Below, one piece after another: positions 42,701 to 54,057 of a stretch of DNA of 64,000 bases (its first letter is position 1; each line of letters begins with the position of its first letter). The position numbers and the translations under genes are program-made. Below the pieces are notes generated by a model, which was not told the origin of the DNA, searched no databases, and worked only from the letters and a program-made list of their open reading frames with translations. The DNA is from Anthoceros angustus (taxonomy: Eukaryota > Streptophyta > Anthocerotopsida > Anthocerotales > Anthocerotaceae): positions 215,545 to 279,544 of the forward strand of contig MU008208.1 in the NCBI GenBank assembly GCA_010909165.1, written 5' to 3'.

Positions 42701-42989
42701 GAGCCGCACCCATTAGCATGCTCTCTATTTCGACACCACCGCCAGCTTGGCGAGTACACGGTTGCAGCAGAACACACTGCAGGTCGTGAACACACGATGG
42801 CTTCAGCGTACGAGCTCCCAACGCATGCTCTGCCGAACTGGGATCAATTTGAATCATCATGCTTATCGAGTCACAGCCGGCCACCCATAACCCCCTGCCC
42901 CGGGCCTCGGAGGACAAGCTCCCGAGAGGAATCATGAAAGAACCTGTCCAAAAGTAACCTGCCCACACATTTGTCGGGGTGCTTGGCAA
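39711..42989 (-). CDS. HAM-like: GRAS-family transcription factor, HAIRY MERISTEM (SCL6/22/27) type
   Basis: One open frame of 1092 codons without introns. The GRAS domain fills about residues 640-1092: a first leucine-rich part with AQEILARL (about 665-672), the VHIID motif as HVVDF (about 776) within ANQAILESMEGEASFHVVDF, the second leucine-rich part, the PFYRE region around SPSFSVRFSEALQYYTHLF (about 939), and a C-terminal SAW motif ending WEGHPLVASSAW. The N-terminal 600 residues are serine-rich and look disordered, longer than in most relatives. HAM proteins are nuclear regulators that keep meristem cells undifferentiated together with WOX factors. The miR171 site (40969-40989) supports the HAM assignment. 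The ATG at 42989 is the first; methionines 44-45 (about 42860) are possible alternative starts. Repeats surround but do not enter the gene. Confidence 0.9.
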   Translation of the reverse strand: MPSTPTNVWAGYFWTGSFMIPLGSLSSEARGRGLWVAGCDSISMMIQIDPSSAEHALGARTLKPSCVHDLQCVLLQPCTRQAGGGVEIESMLMGAAPAPQLSDSCLVRWLLGESQGLPVDPSHSVIAGLCGPTASVGTLSTLTPTLLTSGTFSASPFAPRSLLDERPVYHQTPQLGRDMANEGCQMTQSPQFQGSYPFLGGLPRGGSSFHEKPSQISLQDCRPDCQLDQRCFSGNGVLLPGGDTWIFSPADSASSANASFCASPGICSPSFSASSTGLTLSESPLASLSGSHLASLSGSLTVSSQCLVPGPRFVAPGTVSSSLPETEGVRLVGQASMCSLAMFPSPPMQFTGGFSSAGVSSMSLDYQVPLLGERSSCRYHFPSADSVCESPFLSVVSEPPLVSQPENMMHDIVLSEVRDSSCQVATFHTGATKKIKRAGSRSNFHLDGSVVSQPPLLSFGVIPAAEEWKIVSAPPQRRPVKAPQKVCSSSVKRIGDTMHARRVEPLHQAYLDSMEHEADMIGPDITMLHSTQQSSDVSLGKQGSMRDRRRSLQLNAEVLLEPKVLQRVKVLPLDQAGLVSPKSFSGDNDLPNEPESPSTICQEVGRGSMSSHALQVDQADSWKDDVHLSRSFGVESDWGEAAGMAKYSMLLRVADAVDLGNMDAAQEILARLSLQVEGFSYLPHQGDRNLVIGKYEGPMKPTHDRVALLFKEALSARLSGKSSLFSADSKSKPWDMLNNVRAFKSFCEVSPIPNFAYFTANQAILESMEGEASFHVVDFQMGGSGTQWASLLFEMAQRAGPEMIGINNSGTKSPNSREVKLRLTMVGVSLEELESIGDSLQVFAKQLNVELEFHPVVVERIDSVQLSMLPSMYELDPVAVNFVFSLHCLLDEDDSSQTSSSMGSTFCALLKTIVNGLSPKVVTVVEKDVSLNSPSFSVRFSEALQYYTHLFRSIEVSGGCTESPSQRFPTEDVGADTAEERSTGGTVEENPSVAMKWNESFEKSLFAPEILRLVGSEGLAKVERHESTQQWRGRLEGSGLRPRHLSIDSELQARCLLKDLQNRGFEVSNEDGSLVLAWEGHPLVASSAWVCL
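40969..40989 (-). promoter_or_regulatory. miR171 target site in the GRAS mRNA
   Basis: The mRNA (minus strand) contains GATATTGGCGCGGCTCA followed by GTCT. Against the plant miR171 sequence as I remember it, 19 of 21 bases pair normally, one is a G:U wobble (miRNA position 4) and only miRNA position 1 mismatches. It encodes ILARLSL, the usual place of the site in HAM genes. Cleavage would fall near 40979-40980. Confidence 0.9.
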
Positions 42990-43520
42990 CCAGTATTTGA
43001 GTGATCGTCTACTTAAGGTTAAGTAAATGTGGCACTGTTAACCCCTACAAGACGGAGGTCTTTTCCCCATTTTCCTCGATAAATAACTCCTAAAACTTGC
43101 TGGCGGTGCGCCCGCATTTTCGACAGCACACAATTACCAGCACACCCGACGCTTCCCTGCCTTCCCCCACTCCACACATCTCGACCATGACTCCCATTTT
43201 CTGCATGTAATTTCAAAACCGATCTAAGGTTGGCAAAGGTGGGACAGGCAGTGGACTCTTTTTGCGGTTTGCACATTGGTGTAGGAATCGTTTTCCCAAA
43301 ACTTGGGGACGTGTAACCAATGGTGTTGTTTGTTCGTTCGTCATCAAGTGCTCTCGTGCTTACAAATTCACACAAGGGAGTCTAGTGCGCTCATAAAACT
43401 GGGGCGAGATAAAGGAACTTACCTTACACTCATCATATACAATTTTCCCAAAAAAATCCGCTTTATTTCTCTCCCATTAACAAATCCATATATACATTTT
43501 TCCCTCTTATAGAGAATTGC
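42990..43520 (-). promoter_or_regulatory. Upstream region of the GRAS gene
   Basis: A TATA-like TGTATATATGG on the minus strand lies near 43486-43496, about 500 bp upstream of the ATG. If used it would leave a 5' leader of roughly 460 bases. No other element is claimed. Confidence 0.35.
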
Positions 43521-44710
43521 CTGAAAAAGATGGGCAGTTGGTATAGTGGCGATCCCGAGTGTATAGTGGTTTATGTGTTTTGGTTTGATATCTTTGAGCG
43601 AGTGGCAGGATTCATTTCCAATTGTTGAGATTAGGGTTGAGGGCTAGTTTGCATGTAGCAGTTTCATCTAGTGCACGTCTGGAGTTCCATGCCGGAGGAG
43701 CTGAACAAGAAAGAAGCATCTGCTCTATTGCGTCGAGGGGAGGCAATTAGTGGCTTTGAATACCAAGCATCTTGTCAAGAGCGGTGGTGCGTAAAAAAGC
43801 AATGCACCAAGGATGAAACCTTAGGTCTTAGAAAGTATTCCTTACCTATTGGCGAATTTGAGGCAGCATAGCTACCTCAGACGGGATGCAGGCCAGCTGT
43901 CACCCGGTTCTAGGTTTTAGGGACCAGGTATGGTATTCTGTCCGATACATCGTACACCCCTTTCCCGGTGGTTGCAGATTAATGTCCCGTTAGATTGTCC
44001 GGGGGTAATTGCTGAAGGTCTCGCATAGGCTTTCAGCTATGTCCGTGGTAGTCTGCCATGTTCATCCGTTTGAACGGCAACCCGCCCTCCTTTTACCGTT
44101 TTGCAGCCGTCTATTGATCGATAGTGAATGGTTCCATCTACTGCAATTGATGGTGCCGGTTTGGACCCGATCCATGCGAGGCGGGACCAACAGTGGTCGT
44201 TCCATCGAATGGCCCCACATATTGCACGGCCTAGTCCACTCATTTTCCTTCTTATACCATTCCAACCCGGCGGCCTCATTCCGCCATCTTGAGTGTCTGG
44301 CAGCGAGCGAAACCAACAAGCATTTCTGACCTCAAAAGAAATGGCACACAAATGTTCAAGTCCCTCTTTTGCACAAAAACGTCTATAAAAATGGGCACTT
44401 CAAGCCCAGACATCAATGTGATGTTTGACTACCCCTTTCAATCTTACCACAACACAACGGCCTCTTGCATGCGAAGGAGCTCAGCACTCCCTATGTTGTC
44501 TTCCACAAAGTAGGAATCTTCCTTCCTGGATGTCTCATCGTGGGAGGAAAATCCCGGGGCTTCCGAGATTCACCCTCTAGTGGCCACAATTATCCCACTG
44601 TCGCTCAGCACGTTGGGTTTCGTCCCATGAGAATTGTGTGGACAGCTGGATTCTGAGAGATCAATCGTTGCCTTCACCCCTTCACAACCTCATCCCCCAT
44701 AACAAGCAAG
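43521..44710. other. No gene seen between the GRAS gene and transposon copy 1
   Basis: Short frames on both strands at 44037-44351 have no recognisable domain. Sequence looks unique within the window. Confidence 0.45.
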
Positions 44711-44742
44711 AACACGATATCTTTCGAAGGGGGTGAATATTC
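44711..44742 (+). repeat. Left terminal inverted repeat, transposon copy 1
   Basis: AACACGATATCTT, three unmatched bases, GAAGGGGGTGAATAT. Further GAAGGGGGTT words follow at about 44773, giving a subterminal repeat. Confidence 0.85.
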
Positions 44743-45187
44743 ACGAAGAGGGTTTTGTGACATATATCCTCTGAAGGGGGTTTCACATGGGCATTGAACT
44801 CGTACTTTTTGGGGTATGGGTCAATTAAAGGCGTAAAAGAAGGGTGACAATTCGTATGAACCATTGATAGAAGATCCATTCAACGGCCGCTAAGGGTTAT
44901 GGTGTTAGAGTTAACCTCATTGGTCCGCAAGACCCATGACAAGGGCCATTGCTGTGAATCGCCGGTCTTTCTCGCTCAAAAGAAAAAATGAAATCTACAA
45001 AAAGAAGGGTGATGAAACTTTGAGGAGCTGACCGCCGCGTGGTATCAAGCAGTGTTTGAGAGGATGGACCGGCGGCCTCCCGCCATGCCGATGATCCCTT
45101 GCGAATGGCGGCGAGCGTGCCTTTAACCTGATTTGGTTACAAAAGACTTCGTGATTGGGGTGGGGATGGCTTCCGCACAGTCTCCAT

Positions 45188-48100
45188 TGTGGTCGCAAAT
45201 ATATTCACATGCTTCAGTCCCCCAGACTGCAATCGATGAACTTAAAAAAGTGTGCGGAAACTAGTTCCCGCCGTCATGACGCAGAGGAACATGCCCGCAC
45301 GGCTCATCGTGTGCCTTTCATTATGCCGCAATGCGGCGCAGCCTGGCCACACTCCACATGTCCTTCTCAATGGTATGGACAAACTCTTGAAAATTGGAAG
45401 ATATTATCTATGTCAAGTCTACAACTTCTGGAGGATAGCCACAACCACAATCCTATCATGGGCGTAGATACTATTGAAATGTAGCACATGGAAATGCACC
45501 GCAAACTACAGGAATGGAGCATGACGCATAACCTCACCATCGCGAATCCGCCGAGTGTTTCCTACTCTTGGACTCCACGCCATCATCTTATTTGGGCATC
45601 ATGACCATCCTCTTCCGCCCTCGGTTGCACTTTGACTGGTTGAATAAAGCCTCGCAATTCAATTAACTTATCTTTTATGGCCTTCTTATCCACAAAGCAT
45701 AAATGTTTCCAGAGTCAAGCTGAACCCATAATAGAGGATGACTATTTGGTGAACAAAAACTTGTTGGATATTCTTTTGATGGATAGCCTTCGCCCCCCGT
45801 CTCCCCGAGTTGCTCCTAGGCTGCTTGCCATCCCCTCTGATTAATTATTCTTCCACGTACCTCCCTTCATACGCATCTGTGTGTTCAGTTCTGTACCAAT
45901 GAACAAGGAAGTGAGGCTGTGGTGCATGTAGTTTAACACAAGTCACCTTCCCAATCCAAAAGGGTCTATTTTGCGTGTCGCTGGAACCGTAACATTCCGC
46001 TTTATTTCGCGATATCACCATTCAACCGTGACATTTCTTGTTGTTGCCTCCCCAGATTTTGGTATGCTCCCAAATACATATCTCGTTGTGGGAGCTCCCT
46101 CAGCAATGCCTCCTCCAGCAGTGCTTCATCCGGAACATGCAGAGGTTGGGCTGTGCCTTCCACTTCAGATCTGGCGTACCACCTCCAAGGTTTGTGTAGC
46201 ACAAGGCCAATGTTGTTTTCCACAATAACAGCAATCTCCTCCTGGTCCACCCAGAAAGCTTCCCACCATAAAAACTCCCTTGATGTCACATACGGCCTAA
46301 GTTCAAGACCCTTTAGATGAGCAACGGCAGCTTGGAGATAATATCATGGCTTCCTTTTTATCCCTCGACCGCAGGCGCAAGGGCGTATAGTGTCCAAGGC
46401 ACAAATTTCAAAACTCCAAACCCCTTCGCTTCCCAATCGAGGCGAGGTCGATCGCTTGCTCGATAATCACACAAACCCACGGTCCGCTTTCTCTTCACGT
46501 GTTATTTTAAAGCTGGTCTTTGGAGCGATAGGTTGTTCGCTTAACCGCCCATAATCGAGTCCTCTCGCCTTGTGTAATGGGCCACACATATGACCTAAGT
46601 CGCCACTACCAATACCTTGACCTCGGTGTAGGAGTACGCTTGCACAAGATCTCGACAATGCGGAAGCGTGTGAGCTTCTTTATGTTTCAAGCTTTTGGAG
46701 AAGCAAGAAAACATCCGGTCGATTTGATCATGAGTATGCCCGACCAAAAGGAATCCCACTTTCACTTTTCAAAAGTACCCATATCAACAAGCATGTTCGG
46801 ATAGCAAAAGCTGGTTCTTATTCTCCCGCATGTGTTGTCCAACCGCAAATACAAAACTCTTGGCGGGACACCCTCGTAATTATGTATAACCCCGAATAAT
46901 GGTGATCGTAAGATTCGCGTCGCAAATATATTCACATGCTTAGTCCCCACGCAATCGATGAACTTAAAAAGTGTCGAAACTAGTTCCCGCCGTCATGGCC
47001 TTGAGGAACATGCCCGCACGGCTCATCGTGTGTTGCCTTTCATTATGCCGCAATGCGGCGCAGCCTGGCCACACTCCCATGTCCTTCTCAATGGTATGGA
47101 CAAACTCTTGAAAATTGGAAGATATTATCTATGTCAAGTCTACAACTTCTCACAGAGGATAGCCACAACCACAATCCTATCATGGGCGTAGATACTATTG
47201 AAATGTACCGCACATATGTGCTGCAAACTACAGGAATGGAGCATGACGCATAACCTCATCAATTGCCGTGATGATCATTCAGTGTTTCCTACTCTTGGAC
47301 TCCACGCCATCATCTTATGGGCGGCATCATGACCATCCTCTTCGTCCTCGGTTGCACTTTGACTGGTTGAATAAAGCCTCGCAATTCAATTAACTTATCT
47401 TTTATGGCCTTCTTATCCACAGTACAAATGTTTCCGCGTAGTCAATGAACCCATAATAGAGGATGAATTTGGTGAACAAAAACTTGTTGGATATTCTTTT
47501 GATGGATAGCCTTCGCCCGTCTCCCGAGTTGCTCCGGTGCTTGCCATCCCTCGATTATATATTCTTCCACGTACCTCCCTTCATACGCATCGTGTGTTGG
47601 TTACCAATGAACAAGGAAGTGAGGTCATGGTGCATAGTTCAGTCACCTTGCCAATCCAAAAGGGTCTATTTTGCGTGTCCATGCGGGAACTGCAACTAAC
47701 ATTCCGCATTTATTTCTGCGATATCACCATTCAACCGTGACATTTCTTGTTGTTGCCTCCCCAGATTTTGGTATGCTCCCAAATACATATCTCGTTGTGG
47801 GAGCTCCCTCAGCAATGCCTCCTCCAGCAGTGCTTCATCCGGAACATGCAGAGGTTGGGCTGTACCTTCCACTTCAGATCTGGCGTACCACCTCCAAGGT
47901 TTGTGTAGCACAAGGCCAATGTTGTTTTCCACAATAACAATCTCCTCTGGTCCACCCGAGCTTCCCACCATAAAACTCCTTGATGTCACATACGGCCTAA
48001 GTTCAAGACCAGCCTTTAGATGAGCAGCTGCAGTTGGAGAATATCATGGCTTCCTTTTTATCCCTACCGGTCGTCAAGGCGCAATATTATAGTGTCAAGG

Positions 48101-48590
48101 CACAAATTTCAAAACTCAAACCCCTTCTTCCCAGAGGCGGTCGAGTCTTGCTCGATAATCACAAACCCACGGTCCGCTTTCTCTTCACGTGTTATTTCTT
48201 TGGAGCGATAGGTTGTTCGTTTCTTCGCCGCCCATAAGCGAGTCCTCTCGGCCTTGTGTAATGGGCCACACATATGAAGTCGCCACTACCTTGACCTCGG
48301 TGTAGGAGTACGCTTGCACAAGATCTCGACAATGCGGAAGCGTGTGAGCTTCTTTATGTTTCAAGCTTTTGGAGAAGCAAGAAAACATCCGGTCGATTTG
48401 ATCATGAGTATGCCCGACCAAAAGGAATCCCACTTTCACTTTTCAAAAGTACCCATATCAACAAGCATGTTCGGATAGGCAAAAGCTGGTTCTTATTCTC
48501 CCTGCATGTGTTGTCCAACTGCAAATACAAAACTCTTGGCAGGACACCCTCGTAATTATGTATAACGTCCTGAATAATGGTGATCGTAAG
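45188..48590 (-). repeat. Tandem duplication of the transposase 3' part
   Basis: Unit one 45188-46918 and unit two 46919-48590. The junction joins ATTCGCGTCG to CAAATATATTCACATG. Unit one repeats the coding part from the LRLDNTC motif (about 46820) to the C-terminal KKAIKDK region (about 45680) out of frame, so it cannot contribute to the protein. The copies differ by many short indels. Confidence 0.85.
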
Positions 48591-50600
48591 ATTCGCGTCG
48601 TTCCGCAAATTCGCATAATGCAAATAGGCTCTAGCTTTAAGCGTATAGTTGTGAATCATGCACCCAACCACGTGGACTGAAATACGACACTCCTCTACGA
48701 GGTTTTTCGGCCACCGGAGAAGATGAGGTATCTCTGTCTTTTTTTGGTCCATTCCATCAATTGACAGCAGCATATACTTATGTGGCTCCACATAGCTCTT
48801 GCTCCTGTGTTTAGCCATTTTCGCTGCCTCGTGGAGGAGCACGATGTGCTTCCAAGGCAACTGGAATTTCTGTGCCAAAACGAACATCATAATCAGCAAT
48901 AAAAGACCCCCAACCTCACCATCCGCCGACTTTGCAGAGAACCATCCAACCTATACAAAAGTTTTTTTTCGAAGACGCCTACTAATCATTCAGCGTGAGA
49001 GGGGGCGCGGCCGGCGCCCTTCCCCTTCACCGCGGATGATTTGGGAGGGTCTCGAATCATCATGCGGTGCGGGGGGGCGGCGGTCGGCGCCCTTCCCCTT
49101 CGCCCGCGGATGATTTGGGAGGGTCTCGAATCATCATCACAGGGTTCAGAGGCGCGCCGGCCCCCACTCTCTGAGATGGGGAGATTTACCGAGAAGAGGG
49201 CGCCGCCCGCCGGCGCCATGTTGCATTTGTGGAAACCAATCCATGGTAAGTATTGGCATTGCAAGCACATGCATCGATTATGAAGAAGAACACAGAGGTA
49301 CATCCGGTGCGATGATAGGCGGGGCATTCAACAAGGAGGAACAAGCACATGAAGGACACATTGCAATTTACCTTGATCTTGCTTGTGCTTTGTATTTTAT
49401 AGTTTTCGTGCTCACATAAAAGCGAGCATGTTGAAAATCTGGACTTGGATTTTACTGGGAAGTTGCTTCTCCACAGTTTTAAGAACCATGGATACTTCAC
49501 ATAGCGTATGCTAGAGCTTTCGCACTGACGCTTGTACAACGCCCATATTTCCAACTTTGTATACGTGTCGGGTAGATTGAATACTTCCAAATTAGGAAGC
49601 CGCTCGGCCATAAACATAAAAGCATTGTCCATCCAAGAAATGGCATCAAGCGCATAAGTAGATTGTGCCTTCGGGTTTGGTCCGAATCCATCCCAAGGTG
49701 ATTCCAGAAAGACTCTGCTCTTTAGCTCCTCATACCTCTTGTGCCCAAGGCAATACACTCTTTGAAAGCCTTCAAGAATAAGATAAGAGTCGCTCCCATG
49801 AGATGTGACCGCTTTCCTTCTATCACTCACATCCGATCAACAAGAGATCAAGAAATGTCTCTGCCTCGCCTCCCCATCCAAGAAAGCGGTATCGCTCTGA
49901 AATCGCTCTTTGGTCGCCTGCAAACACATTGTTGCAACAAGGCTTCTTGAAAATCTGCAAGCATTGTCTCCCTTCACTTTTGTCAACGACACTCCACCGC
50001 CTCCGGCATGATAGAGTATTTGCGGTTGTCGGGGCCTTCAAAGTCTCACAGAGGCTTGGATGGAAGGATTGACGCATCGTGTCCGGAAGTGGAGGGAATC
50101 TCGTCCAATGGGCCTTCATCATCCGGTGAGTGGAGGCGAGCAACAATATCCTCATGAAACAAACCACGGCGTGGAACCATCTTCTCTGTGGGAAGGTCAC
50201 GACATTGGGAAGAGAGAACGCGCTTTGGATGGGCTTCCTCCAAAGCAAAGATAGCAAATTCCTAGGTGTTCGAGGAACACCTCGCGGGACATTTGGCGAC
50301 GACACATGTCGACGTTTTCGTCTGCTGTCTGCAAGAGCAATGTCCGAATAGTCAACCGGGATCACACCATATGGATTTTCAAACCGCACATCATCCATTA
50401 TAATCCGAAGGGAAGAAATCTAACCTTCATCATCTCTACAGTCTTCTGCAATGGCAAAATGCACACGACGGGTTGCGACAGATGTCGGTGATGTGGCCTT
50501 TCGCATAGCCTCTTCCTTCTCTTGTTTTCGTGAAGCACGGACATTGGGAAGGCAAGTGTTGATCCCAAAGATGATCCCGATGAACCCAATCGAAAACAAC
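47270..50600 (-). pseudogene. DDE-like transposase (DUF7869-like), transposon copy 1
   Basis: Read leftward: an N-terminal part (50600-50000) with FENPYGVIPVDYSD; a cysteine block FKKPCCNNVFAGDQRAISER (about 49900-49960); CLGHKRYEELKSRVFLESPW (about 49700-49760) and WALYKRQC; and, after a GC-rich interruption (48960-49230), YMLLSIDGMDQKKTE (about 48730-48775), RISVHVVGCMIHNYTLKARA, RVLYLQLDNTCRENKN (about 48500) and FLLVGHTHDQIDRMFSCFSK (about 48370-48425). Then come VENNIGLVLHKPWRWYARSE and a C-terminal KKAIKDKLIELRGFIQPV (about 47350). The three acidic motifs (GMDQ, LDNT, GHTHDQID) fit a DDE-type RNase H-fold nuclease that cuts and joins transposon ends. All three are kept here, but frames shift (for example near 48440), so the copy is probably inactive. 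The family name is from memory. Confidence 0.75.
48960..49230. repeat. GC-rich block inside the transposase gene, copy 1
   Basis: Contains two tandem units of about 72 bp (49000-49064 and 49072-49136), each with a GGCCGGCGCCC-like palindrome and a hairpin GATGATT...AATCATC. Two more palindromes are at 49151-49164 and 49198-49218. It sits at the same place in the coding order as 20590-21200 of copy 2, so it is probably an intron. Confidence 0.6.
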
Positions 50601-50639
50601 AAACTTAGAATCCTAAAACAAACTCAAGGAAAGGAAAAT

Positions 50640-52130
50640 CGGTGAAGAAGAACTCAAACCTCTTCTCCTTAGGGTGTGGGTGAGGCAACATTGTATGCCC
50701 TCGCTGCTCGAAGAACCTTGATTGAGAGCGCCACTGTCATGGAGAGGCGAGGAAGGCGCACAAAGAGACCTGTGAGCGAGGAGAATGGTCAAGGAAGGTG
50801 CATGCGAATGGCGGTGTGTGCCTTAGAAGGCATATCGCAAAGATAGGAAGGACATTATTTTTTCTCCTGCTACGACATCATGATGGACTATCAGTGAGAG
50901 GTATCCAACGGTGGATCGCGCCGTCATGCCTTTTTATGGTCGACAATTATGGTGCCCCGGCCAGCCGTCACGGAAGTCAATGTGATTATGGATAGACAGG
51001 AGTTTATATTAGGGCATAGCGAAATATGGTGTAACGAGGTATTTGAAGTACGTTTTTGGTCTATAAATGCCTGGGGGCAAGGGAACCCTAATTACAACCC
51101 TCTTTCTCTTGCCAGTTCGCGTGACGGTGTGGCGGTCTGGGGCGTATTTCCAGTCCAGGAGAAGTAACGAGGCGAGAGCATACGCGGTGTTGCTCGAGTT
51201 GGAGCACAATTGCGGTTGAATTCGCTTTCCCTTCGCCACGCGAGAGAATTCAGCATCATGGGCCGAGCGGAGAGAGGCAGATCAATCGGCGTTTTTAAAA
51301 GTTCGGCCCTCTTCATGTGATCGCATCACCTTCCTTCCATTTTCAAGTGTTGACGCTTTCTCGCCCGCCAGGCCGACAGCTTGGGTTTGCTAATTGAAGA
51401 TGGCGGGAGGCGAGCAAGAAGGACTGGCAGGTGTGGCCGACCCACCAGCGCCGCACGCGTAAAAAAAGGCGAACAAGGCGAAAGACTAACACCGCAAGAA
51501 GGAGGCGCCACCAGGCCGAGTGCATGGCAATGGGAGCGCACTGCACATCCGGAGGTGTGGGAGGGCATAAAGCATCTGGGAGGCAAAATTGGGAGCATGT
51601 CTTGGGGAAGACAAGCCAAAAGCAGCTGCAAGGCTGGGAAGGAGGCACCAAAAGTTCAAAGCATGTGGGGCCACCTCCAATTCCATCACCTTCGCTACGA
51701 GGAAACCGTGCACATCCGCAGATCGGGTGGCCGATGATTTGATTTTGCGAAGGATTGGATGCTCGTCCGGGATCCGCATCCGAAGAGAAACAGCAGATGG
51801 ACGCCTTCTGAAACTACGGATAATGGGGTACAGGGGCTTTGCCCAATCAAAGAGCAAGAGGGATGGGTAACTGGGCAACAATGGATATGAATGAGGGGAG
51901 CCGAGTTTACGTTGTTTTGCACCACCGGGCCATATGAGTTTGACGCATGATCCAGACCGATATTTCTGGTCTTATGTTCTCGACCTCGGAGGGTTCAATG
52001 CCAAGAAAATGTGCACCTCGCTCACTAGTCGAAGAGTTCCGCGAGTGCATGCGAACACACCGTAAGTTGGAACAAACAACCGCCTTTTCAAAACCATGAG
52101 ACTTGGATGATCGACGTGATTTTGCTTTTC
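50640..52130. other. Region between the two divergent transposon genes, copy 1
   Basis: No convincing coding frame. It should hold the divergent promoters and the 5' exons of both genes. A GC-moderate stretch at 51370-51700 has overlapping frames on both strands without known domains. Confidence 0.4.
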
Positions 52131-52620
52131 TTTCCACCCACCTTAGTGAATGGCCCTCAGGGCTATTTGGGAAGATTACGAGCGATTGTGGATCAGGAGA
52201 GAGCTTTCAATGAGAAGGGTGAGAGCAGCCCATCAAAGAATGCGAAGAGGCAGAGTCCGAGCCCCGGATCCCAAAGTGAACTTGGGCCTCGATGAGGAAG
52301 ATGGCCCCATTCCGACGTGCTCGGGCATTCGGAGGAAGAAGTGTCGGGGGCATGAGGAAAGGCGAGATGCATATGCGCAAGCTGGCATTGCATGGGCGCC
52401 AATGGTTGTCCCAACCATGGCCTAGATCAGATCCCGGCCACCGGCGCCTGTGTGTTGAAGGGTGGAGGCAACTTGCCACTCAACAAGGAGATGGGGGGGG
52501 CGCGGCCGGCGCCTGGAAGAGCTTCACCGAGCCCTTCCACCGGACCGCGGTGGAAGAATCGATATTGGATCCCGAGAGGAAGAGGGTGGTGTGGAGGAGG
52601 GGTTGAGCGATGAAGAAGAG

Positions 52621-52640
52621 GAGGCGCCGGCCGGCGCCTC
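52621..52640. repeat. 20-bp perfect palindrome with GGCC-type core
   Basis: Reads GAGGCGCCGGCCGGCGCCTC. Related sites in copy 1 are at 49001-49020, 49071-49094, 52493-52516, 53939-53955 and 55295-55314. Confidence 0.95.
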
Positions 52641-53908
52641 GAGTCGGAGATGATGACCAAGGTCGGGGAAAGCGCCGCCAATTTGGATTCCATGCGGGGA
52701 AACTACATAGGCGCAGGAGGCGGAGGAAGAAAAAAGCGAAGAAAATGGCAGCACAGAGGATCGTTGAGTCATTCCACCGTCATATTTCGACAGATGAAGA
52801 ACGTCGAGAAGACGCAATCCGGGATGCAGACCCCCTCTCTCGCCTGAGGGATTCAGCTTACGCGAAGAAGGTTGTCGTGGAAACAGTGTTGGTCAAATTG
52901 GAGAACTTAAGACCAGCCTCGCACATAACGCCGGATGCGCAGATTCGCAGGGTTGATGAGGCATGGGCCAATTATTTGGCTCGGGTTATTTCAAGGGAGG
53001 ATAGAGGAGGGTGTATTGCCACTCTTATGTATGATAGATCCAAGTGAGTGCGCTGACCTCAGCAAGCTGGACTGGAAGCGATGGCGGGCGAAAAAATACG
53101 TTATGGGGGTTCTTGGAGGGAACCATACTTATGCAGCCATGAAACATCTATGTGATATCTCACCAGGGAAGAAGAGGTTCCAATATGTGGAAGCACATGT
53201 CTATTGTGGGCTTACTGTACCAGAAATGCGAGTGCTTGCCACGGATCACAATACCATGTCGGACAAAAGGAAGAAGATGAACTTCATTGAGCAGGTCCGG
53301 TACTTACGAGATGAGCTGATTGCAACGCGAAGGAGCAGATGACCATGGCATGGAAGTACAATGCAAAGTGCTTGGGATTGATTGAGGATGATGAAGGCGC
53401 GAAGGCGATGTCTACAAGCGTAACAAAGTAGACAATCGCACACATTTTATGCATCGCCAAGCAGGAGGGAAAGGTGTGGGACAATGTGGACTTGATTTTT
53501 TCAAAGTGGGAGGCTGGAGAGCTACCGGAACAGAAGAAGCATTTACCAGCGGGGATAAGCAAGAAAGGGAAAGGGAAGCGGAAGGTGGCTGACGAGCAGA
53601 AGCAAGTGGACACAGTATACGTAAAGCCGAAGGACATGTTGGCAAAGCCATGGAAATCCTTCCAAGGAATACCAGCTGGAGAGTGCGGGCAGAAAATTCT
53701 GGTGACAGCTACAGAAAAAGTTTTAACTGGACTTATTGATTTGAAGGGCATGGATGAGGAGATCACTTTGCGGAAGAAGTTCCATGTCATACAAGTTGCG
53801 ATGGTGAAACACCTGGGGTGCTCATCATTCGAGGAGGTGCGAAAAGAATATCCGCTGCATTCGACTGACCAGATGTTGTCCCGCTTTCAAACCGCTTTGC
53901 TGGAAAGG

Positions 53909-54057
53909 TTAGTTTCTGCCCATGTGTGTTCGAAAAGTGGGCGGCGCCGGCCGCCTCCTCTTTCTTTCTTTGGACTAACATCATGTGTTTGGCAAAGAAT
54001 CGAAGGATATTGAGGTCCTTTCCAAACTTCCGATGTCTTCCAACATTTCATTTTGAA
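53909..54057 (+). other. Probable intron of the methyltransferase gene, copy 1
   Basis: Donor AAAG/GTTAGT follows the codons for FQTALLE; the acceptor is TTTTGAAG before the WKGLEDEQ codons. It contains GCGGCGCCGGCCGCC at 53941-53955. The position matches the intron of copy 2. Confidence 0.65.

Noticed and set aside
44896-44906. TTATGGTGTT, resembling a reversed transposon end
   Set aside because: Only ten bases match, it lies inside copy 1, and it has no partner or target duplication.
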